Origin: Hyphomicrobiales bacterium
GTDB taxonomy: Bacteria; Pseudomonadota; Alphaproteobacteria; Rhizobiales; Xanthobacteraceae
Assembly (NCBI GenBank): GCA_017304505.1
Contig: JAFKKQ010000247.1
Location: forward strand, 1-20,983
Length of the DNA: 20,983 nt
Reading direction: 5' to 3'
This document shows positions 16,821-20,983 of this stretch, one piece after another. A model generated the notes under the pieces. It searched no databases. It saw only the letters and a list, made by a program, of their open reading frames with translations, and had not been told where the DNA came from. Position numbers and translations under genes: made by a program. Numbering within the stretch: the stretch's first letter is position 1; every line of letters begins with the position of its first letter.

Positions 16821-18205
16821 TGATCGACTGGAACGGCGAATTCAACAGCTATTGGATGCCTTACAATCCGTTTGGAGCGCCTGCGGTGTCCCGCGGCATG
16901 GCGCCGGCGATCGAGACGTTTCTCCTCGCGCTGTCGAAGAGCCAGGGCGCAGACCCGACACTGGAATCGCAGTACGGTGGCAGCGCGGCGCGTAACGGTG
17001 AGCCATTCGGCGAGACCGGCATGGTGCGCAAGGGCGACGCCGCCTCCGGCGATCAGAACGGCGGGCCGCGCGATCCGCAGGGGCCCGTCGTCAAGGCGAA
17101 GCAGGATGTGAAGGTGTCGGCGGGCATACAGCCGCAATGGGAGACGGCGGCCGAATCTGTTCCCCTCGACAGCGCTGCCGCGATGAGTACGATCAGCGAA
17201 GCGACGCTGGCCACGATCGTTGAAGAGGCGAAGCTGGTTTGGACCGAAATGTTAGGAGTCGACGATGGACGGCTGGCCGTACTGAACCGCATGAATGTCC
17301 AGTTCGGCAATCTGCCGGGCGACAGGCTGGGGCTGACCCTCGGCGTCAACGTCTATATCGACAGCGATGCGGCGGGTCGCGGGTGGCAGACCATGGATCT
17401 GCTCTCCGTCGTCGCGCACGAGCTTGGGCATCTACTTGGCTTTGACCACAACGATGCCGGCGCGGTCCCAGTCATGAATGAAACTCTCAAAGCCGGCGCG
17501 CGCAATCAGTTTGCCATTGCCGGAAACGTCATTGCATTGTCAGGTCTCGCGGGTTTCGTCACCGGCGCGGACAATGCACAGCAGGTCATTGGCTTGCAGC
17601 CGAACGATGTCTCCGTGACGGTGAGTATCGATGGGTTCGGCTCTGCGGGCTGGACAATGTTGGCTTACTCGGGCGGCGACGTCGGCAGCGACTGGAACGG
17701 CGCCGCCAAGCACCACGCCTATGGCGTCGGGGACGAGGACTCCATCGACATGGATGACAGCCAAACCATGCTGGGTGTCGATAATCAGCCCGGCATTGCG
17801 ATAGAAGCCGGAACGGGCGCCTCGGATGTCGCCACGAAGGCGGTCCATCTGCTGCGAGCCGACCTGACGGCGGCTCTGAACCCCATGCCGCGCAAGGCCG
17901 CAAGTGTGCCCAGGGCAGCCGTCGATGCTCTGGTCGCGATGTCCCTTGATTGGACGACGTCGGATTTTCAGGGCTTTCCAGACCTTCCATCGGTTCAGAA
18001 GGACGGAAGCCGGGCGGTCGTAGCTACGCCCGCGCCGGATGACTGGGTTGAGTTGTCGTTGGCGACCGCCGGAGGCGCCGGGGACGAGGTGCCGGCCCTT
18101 GGCCACGAGGGCGTGGACTGGCGCTACGCGTTTGACGGTTGGCTCCAGTCATGGCTGGCGGAAAAGCGGGCCTGCGGGGCTGCATCAGCCGCCATGAGCC
18201 TCTAA
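16226..18205 (+). CDS. C-terminal part of the giant RTX protein, out of frame: RTX end, matrixin-type zinc protease and C-terminal tail
   Basis: This frame continues the upstream gene: it begins with RTX units (NDIIYGGQGNDTLHGGAGED) and has more at 16600-16820. A linker follows, including DRLIDWNGEFNSYW, which I associate with giant calcium-binding proteins of this kind. Then comes a protease domain at about 17185-17520 with VNVYIDSDAAGRGW ahead of the zinc motif HELGHLLGFDH (17417-17449: three His ligands and the catalytic Glu) and a possible Met-turn (VMNE, Met at 17474). That is the HExxHxxGxxH signature of metzincins (matrixin/serralysin). About 230 residues follow, ending at TAA 18203-18205; they may hold the type I secretion signal. 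The first start codon in this frame is GTG 16313, with a chance GAGG five bases before it; independent translation is possible but unlikely. Without a frame correction, 659 codons are lost from the giant product. Confidence 0.85.
   Translation, partial: ANDIIYGGQGNDTLHGGAGEDAISGAEAPVLSYVTNYTQAGVKIGGVIQSDYAHPVNPGNVLGYNPTTTKFALYDADDPLRKILLTSTGLLSKTGTGLEWALNFNDAEGPIDTHWIVGSPYVGVPTDGDDVIFGDLGNDWMVGGTGRDTIWSGWGDDLANLDDKLSTFTGPDTNPSWEDLVFGGAGRDVMIGNTGGDRLIDWNGEFNSYWMPYNPFGAPAVSRGMAPAIETFLLALSKSQGADPTLESQYGGSAARNGEPFGETGMVRKGDAASGDQNGGPRDPQGPVVKAKQDVKVSAGIQPQWETAAESVPLDSAAAMSTISEATLATIVEEAKLVWTEMLGVDDGRLAVLNRMNVQFGNLPGDRLGLTLGVNVYIDSDAAGRGWQTMDLLSVVAHELGHLLGFDHNDAGAVPVMNETLKAGARNQFAIAGNVIALSGLAGFVTGADNAQQVIGLQPNDVSVTVSIDGFGSAGWTMLAYSGGDVGSDWNGAAKHHAYGVGDEDSIDMDDSQTMLGVDNQPGIAIEAGTGASDVATKAVHLLRADLTAALNPMPRKAASVPRAAVDALVAMSLDWTTSDFQGFPDLPSVQKDGSRAVVATPAPDDWVELSLATAGGAGDEVPALGHEGVDWRYAFDGWLQSWLAEKRACGAASAAMSL
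17185..17520 (+). other. Matrixin/metzincin-type zinc protease domain
   Basis: The helix STISEATLATIVEEAKLVWT is followed by strands (MNVQFGNLPGDRLGLTLGV, VNVYIDSDAAGRGW) and the zinc helix VVAHELGHLLGFDH, with ligands His 17417, His 17429 and His 17447 and catalytic Glu at 17420. PVMNETLKAG after it supplies a possible Met-turn. All residues expected for activity in this family are present. Unlike serralysins, where the protease precedes the RTX repeats, here it follows them. Confidence 0.75.
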
Positions 18206-18383
18206 AAAGCGGCCTGAAATTCCCGGCTGCGGCCACTTCAGGACGTTCTCGCCGGCTATCAGTCCCACTTTCTGCAAAGCCCCGGCTGCGGCTATAAATT
18301 AAGACTTCCGGTTAATACTGCTGAAAATTCCTGATTGCGGTTGGGTCCGCACCCGCTAAGGTCCTACCAAATTCTCCTTATAG
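18206..18383 (+). promoter_or_regulatory. Intergenic region with three related short repeats; probable leader of the adaptor gene
   Basis: These 178 bases are more AT-rich than the flanks. CCCGGCTGCGGC occurs exactly at 18222-18233 and 18281-18292; a diverged third version (TTCCTGATTGCGGTT) is at 18328-18342, with starts about 59 and 49 bases apart. Copies one and three share a TGAAA[A]TTCC lead. CCTGAA at 18213 and TTCAGG at 18237 are inverted around the first copy (18-base loop) with no T-run after them, so this is not a convincing intrinsic terminator. AT-rich stretches around 18293-18315 could hold a promoter, but no clear -35/-10 pair is visible. Confidence 0.35.
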
Positions 18384-20261
18384 GTGGGGTTGGGAGTGAG
18401 CCCGTCGGGAGCCTCCGCGTCGCGTGAACCCGGGCAGGCGGGACCGGGCGGGATTGCGCCGGAAGCCTTGGGGCGTCTTTCGGGTGCCAACGATCCCGCT
18501 GTTTTCGCCACGGCTTGGCTCGATGCAGTTGCATCACTTACGGAGGGGATGCAGCAGGGCCTTGTGGTGCTCGCCTCGATGCGCGGGGGCCGTAACGAGC
18601 CCGCTGCAGTTTGGCCCTCCAATGTTGTTCCGGAAGCGGGGCTCCTCGCCGCGGTCGACGGAGCCGTACGTGGCGGACGGATGGTCCTGCAGACTGTAGA
18701 ACCTCCGCGAAACGCGGCGGATGCGGCACCACTCCTTGCGATCGGATATCCGGTCACCGTGGCGGGGGCGGTTCGCGGCGCCGCCGGCCTCATGGTGACG
18801 CCCGGCGTGGAAAATCCTCAGGCGGTTATTGACCGCATAGCCTGGGGGTGCGGCTGGATCGAAGCTTTGTTGCGCCGGCGCACCGTATCGCTTGGCGACC
18901 GCATCGGCACCGTGGTGGAACTGCTCGCGACAGGCGTGCACCACAACCGCTTTCAAGAGGCAGCCACGGCCGTCGCGACGGAACTCGCCGGCGTCTTCGG
19001 TTGCGAGCGCGTCAGTATCGGATTCCGGAAGGGCGCCCACGTCAAGCTCGCCGCTCTTTCCAACAGCGCTGTCTTCGGCAAGAGGGCGAATCTCGTTCGT
19101 GCCATCGAATTGGCAATGGACGAGGCAATCGATCAGCAGACAATGATCGTGATCCCGGCGTTGGAAGGGCAGGACCATGTCGTGCGCGCCCATCAGGCGT
19201 TGTCGCGCGAACATGGTCAGAACACGATCTGCACGGTCCCTCTGGCTGAAAACAATCGCGTGCTGGGTGCGATCACGCTGGAACGTCCCGCCGACAAGCC
19301 GTTCGATTCCCCGACTATCCGGCTTTGCGAACATATTGGAGTCTTGCTCGGGCCGGTACTGGAACTGAAACGCAAGGAGGATCGCTGGATTGGGTGGAAG
19401 GCGCTGGACAGCATCACGGACATCGCTGTTCGCCTGTTCGGCCCGCGCCATGTCGCCCTTAAGCTCTCGGCTATCGCGGTGGTCGCTGTCGTGGCGTTCC
19501 TATTATTTGCCAAGGGCGATTACAGGATAACGGCGGATGGCAGCCTTGAAGGCACGATCCAGCGTGCGCTTGCCGCTCCTGTCGCAGGATATCTTTCGGA
19601 AGCGCAGTCGCGCGCTGGCGACATCGTGAAGGCGGGTCAGGTCTTGGCTACGCTTGACGATCGCGACCTTCGGCTCGAACGTCTGAAGTGGGCGACGCAA
19701 CGGGCGAAACAGCAGCGCGAATATAGTGAGGCGCTTGCCAAGCAGGAACTGGCCAAGGCGCAGGTGCTCCGCACCCAGATCGAGCAGGCTGAAGCCCAAC
19801 TGACTCTGCTGGACGAGCAAATCTCCCGGTTGCGCATTACAGCTCCCTTCGACGGCGTCATCGTATCCGGAGACCTCAGCCAGCAGCTTGGCGCTCCGGT
19901 CGAACGCGGCAATACCCTGTTTGAAGTCGCTCCCCTGAAGAAGTACCGCATCGTGCTCAAAGTCGATGAGCGCGACATTGTCGAGGTCTCGCTGGGACAG
20001 TCGGGCGAACTGGTGCTGAGTTCGATGGCGGATCGTGGCTTACCCTTCCGAGTCGAGAAAATCACACCGGTGTCCACGGCTCAGGAAGGCCGTAATTTTT
20101 ACCGTGTCGAGGCGAGGCCGACGGGAGGCGATACCGAGGCCCTTCGTCCCGGCATGCAGGGCGTTGCCAAGATCACGATCGATAAGCGCCGGCTTGCATG
20201 GATCTGGTCGCATAAAGTGGTGCATTGGCTGCGGATGTTCATCTGGTCCTGGTGGCCGTGA
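18384..20261 (+). CDS. GAF-domain/HlyD-type periplasmic adaptor (membrane fusion) protein
   Basis: A 625-residue protein. An in-frame TAG at 18381 means it starts at GTG 18384 or just after (TTG 18390, GTG 18396); no strong ribosome site decides. Residues about 35-150 and 170-335 look like GAF-type sensor sequence, the second clearest (FQEAATAVATELAGVFGCER, TVPLAENNRVLGAITLER). A single transmembrane helix spans about 357-376. A HlyD-type adaptor follows: lipoyl-like half-motif GDIVKAGQVLATLDDRDL (from 412), coiled coil about 425-485, second lipoyl half (ITAPFDGVIVSGD), then beta-barrel (GNTLFEVAPLKKYRIVLKVD). The C terminus is Trp-rich (MFIWSWWP). HlyD adaptors link an inner-membrane exporter to an outer-membrane channel; the N-terminal half should lie in the cytoplasm, so export may respond to a signal. 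It is followed nine bases later by the M50 gene. The substrate (perhaps the giant protein) is inferred from position only. Confidence 0.88.
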   Translation: MGLGVSPSGASASREPGQAGPGGIAPEALGRLSGANDPAVFATAWLDAVASLTEGMQQGLVVLASMRGGRNEPAAVWPSNVVPEAGLLAAVDGAVRGGRMVLQTVEPPRNAADAAPLLAIGYPVTVAGAVRGAAGLMVTPGVENPQAVIDRIAWGCGWIEALLRRRTVSLGDRIGTVVELLATGVHHNRFQEAATAVATELAGVFGCERVSIGFRKGAHVKLAALSNSAVFGKRANLVRAIELAMDEAIDQQTMIVIPALEGQDHVVRAHQALSREHGQNTICTVPLAENNRVLGAITLERPADKPFDSPTIRLCEHIGVLLGPVLELKRKEDRWIGWKALDSITDIAVRLFGPRHVALKLSAIAVVAVVAFLLFAKGDYRITADGSLEGTIQRALAAPVAGYLSEAQSRAGDIVKAGQVLATLDDRDLRLERLKWATQRAKQQREYSEALAKQELAKAQVLRTQIEQAEAQLTLLDEQISRLRITAPFDGVIVSGDLSQQLGAPVERGNTLFEVAPLKKYRIVLKVDERDIVEVSLGQSGELVLSSMADRGLPFRVEKITPVSTAQEGRNFYRVEARPTGGDTEALRPGMQGVAKITIDKRRLAWIWSHKVVHWLRMFIWSWWP

Positions 20262-20264
20262 GGT
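20260..20264 (+). promoter_or_regulatory. Ribosome binding site for the M50 gene, overlapping the adaptor stop
   Basis: GAGGT lies seven bases before ATG 20271 and overlaps the TGA (20259-20261) of the adaptor gene. This supports the ATG 20271 start and suggests translational coupling. Confidence 0.65.
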
Positions 20265-20270
20265 CACGCC

Positions 20271-20983
20271 ATGGCTGGAACGCTATTTTCTCCCTCTTGG
20301 TATCGCGTGACGGGCTTGAAGCCGCGCTTAAGAGCCCATGTGCAGATTCACAGGCACAGCTACCGCGGTGCGATCTGGTTTGTCTTGCAGGATCATTCGT
20401 CGGGCCGCTCGCACCGATTGACCCCCGCTGCCTATGCCTTTATCGGCTTGATGGACGGAACGCGAACTGTCCAGAACATCTGGGATCTTTGCAACGAACG
20501 CGCCGGCAAGGACGCGCCCACACAGGATGATGTCGTCAGGCTTCTCGGACAGCTCCATGCGGCCGATGCGCTGATCTGCGACGTTCCACCGGACACGCGT
20601 GAGCTTTTTCGTCGCTTTCAGCGTCAGCAACGGCAGACATGGCGGCAGCGGTTGTGGACTCCGCTCGCCATCCGAATCCCGCTCTTCGATCCCGATTCTT
20701 TACTTGAACGCACGGCTTTCCTTGTCCGCCCGCTGTTTGGCCGACTCGGAGCCTTGATCTGGCTTTCTGTGGTTACGGCGGGGCTGGTGCTGGCGGGGCT
20801 CAACTGGTCGGCGCTGTCCGAAAACGTTATTGACCGCGTCTTGGCGCCGCAGAACCTTCTGTTGCTCTGGTTTGTCTATCCGATCGTCAAAGCTATTCAC
20901 GAACTCGGGCACGCCTATGCGACTAAGATCTATGGCGGCGAGGTGCACGAAGTCGGCGTGATGTTTCTTGTATTAGTGCAGGC
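20271..20983 (+). CDS. PqqD-like/M50 (site-2-protease-like) membrane peptidase, 3'-partial
   Basis: Open from ATG 20271 to the right edge (237 full codons), so the C-terminal part is missing. Residues about 1-110 have a PqqD-like winged-helix layout: YRGAIWFVLQDHSSGRSHRL, then LTPAAYAFIGLMDGTRTVQN, then DDVVRLLGQLHAADAL. A basic linker (FRRFQRQQRQTWRQRL) leads to a transmembrane helix at about 161-180 and a second hydrophobic segment at about 195-210 running into the M50 zinc motif HELGH (residues 210-214, H at 20898). YGGEVHEVGVMFLVLVQ follows, as in M50 peptidases, where the zinc helix is intramembrane. PqqD domains bind peptides in RiPP pathways, so a substrate-recruiting role is plausible. 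The gene follows the adaptor with coupled translation and is probably its partner in a membrane complex. Whether it is catalytic cannot be judged without the third zinc ligand, which lies past the window. Confidence 0.85.
   Translation, partial: MAGTLFSPSWYRVTGLKPRLRAHVQIHRHSYRGAIWFVLQDHSSGRSHRLTPAAYAFIGLMDGTRTVQNIWDLCNERAGKDAPTQDDVVRLLGQLHAADALICDVPPDTRELFRRFQRQQRQTWRQRLWTPLAIRIPLFDPDSLLERTAFLVRPLFGRLGALIWLSVVTAGLVLAGLNWSALSENVIDRVLAPQNLLLLWFVYPIVKAIHELGHAYATKIYGGEVHEVGVMFLVLVQ

Noticed and set aside
18206..18245. Rho-independent terminator after the giant gene
   Set aside because: The CCTGAA/TTCAGG inverted repeat has only a 6-base stem, an 18-base loop and no T-run following.

Overview
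This window is GC-rich, densely coding DNA, all read on the + strand, and looks like an accessory locus of a high-GC proteobacterium. Alphaproteobacterial (rhizobial or methylobacterial type) is my best guess, from codon use and the kinds of genes present. No rRNA, tRNA or housekeeping gene is present to fix the taxon.

Layout. (1) From the left edge to 18205 lies one giant secreted-type protein gene, cut at its 5' end by the window. As read it is split by an apparent one-base deletion near 16224. Restoring one base joins the parts into about 6067 residues within the window. Reading left to right, the protein has: at least seven diverged beta-rich repeats with inserted modules (a long helical segment, dockerin/EF-hand-like calcium loops, EF-hand pairs), 1-6414; a large beta-rich region, about 6415-7620; a second helical stretch and a Trp-rich patch, 7623-8163; a first block of RTX nonapeptides, 8214-8690; a long beta-repeat region with a recurring STHAG motif, 9390-12650; three Calx-beta-like repeats, 12810-13895; a second, interrupted RTX block, 14409-16820; and, beyond the frameshift, a matrixin/serralysin-type zinc protease motif HELGHLLGFDH, 17417-17449. 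(2) After a 178-base intergenic gap with three related short repeats, a 625-residue protein (18384-20261) joins cytoplasmic GAF-type sensor sequence to a HlyD-type membrane-fusion/adaptor domain. (3) Nine bases later starts a PqqD-like/M50 (site-2-protease-like) membrane protein (20271 to beyond the right edge), probably translationally coupled to the adaptor.

How they may work together (inference). The giant protein has the hallmarks of a calcium-folded, type-I-secretion-like exoprotein: RTX repeats, very acidic, almost no cysteine. The HlyD-like adaptor is a natural periplasmic bridge for an exporter, and the M50 membrane protein is a candidate inner-membrane partner or processing protease. 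No ABC ATPase or TolC-like outer membrane protein is visible; they may lie outside the window, or the M50 protein may replace the usual inner-membrane component. If the frameshift is real, the protease domain and the native C terminus (usual site of the type I secretion signal) are lost and the giant gene is broken.
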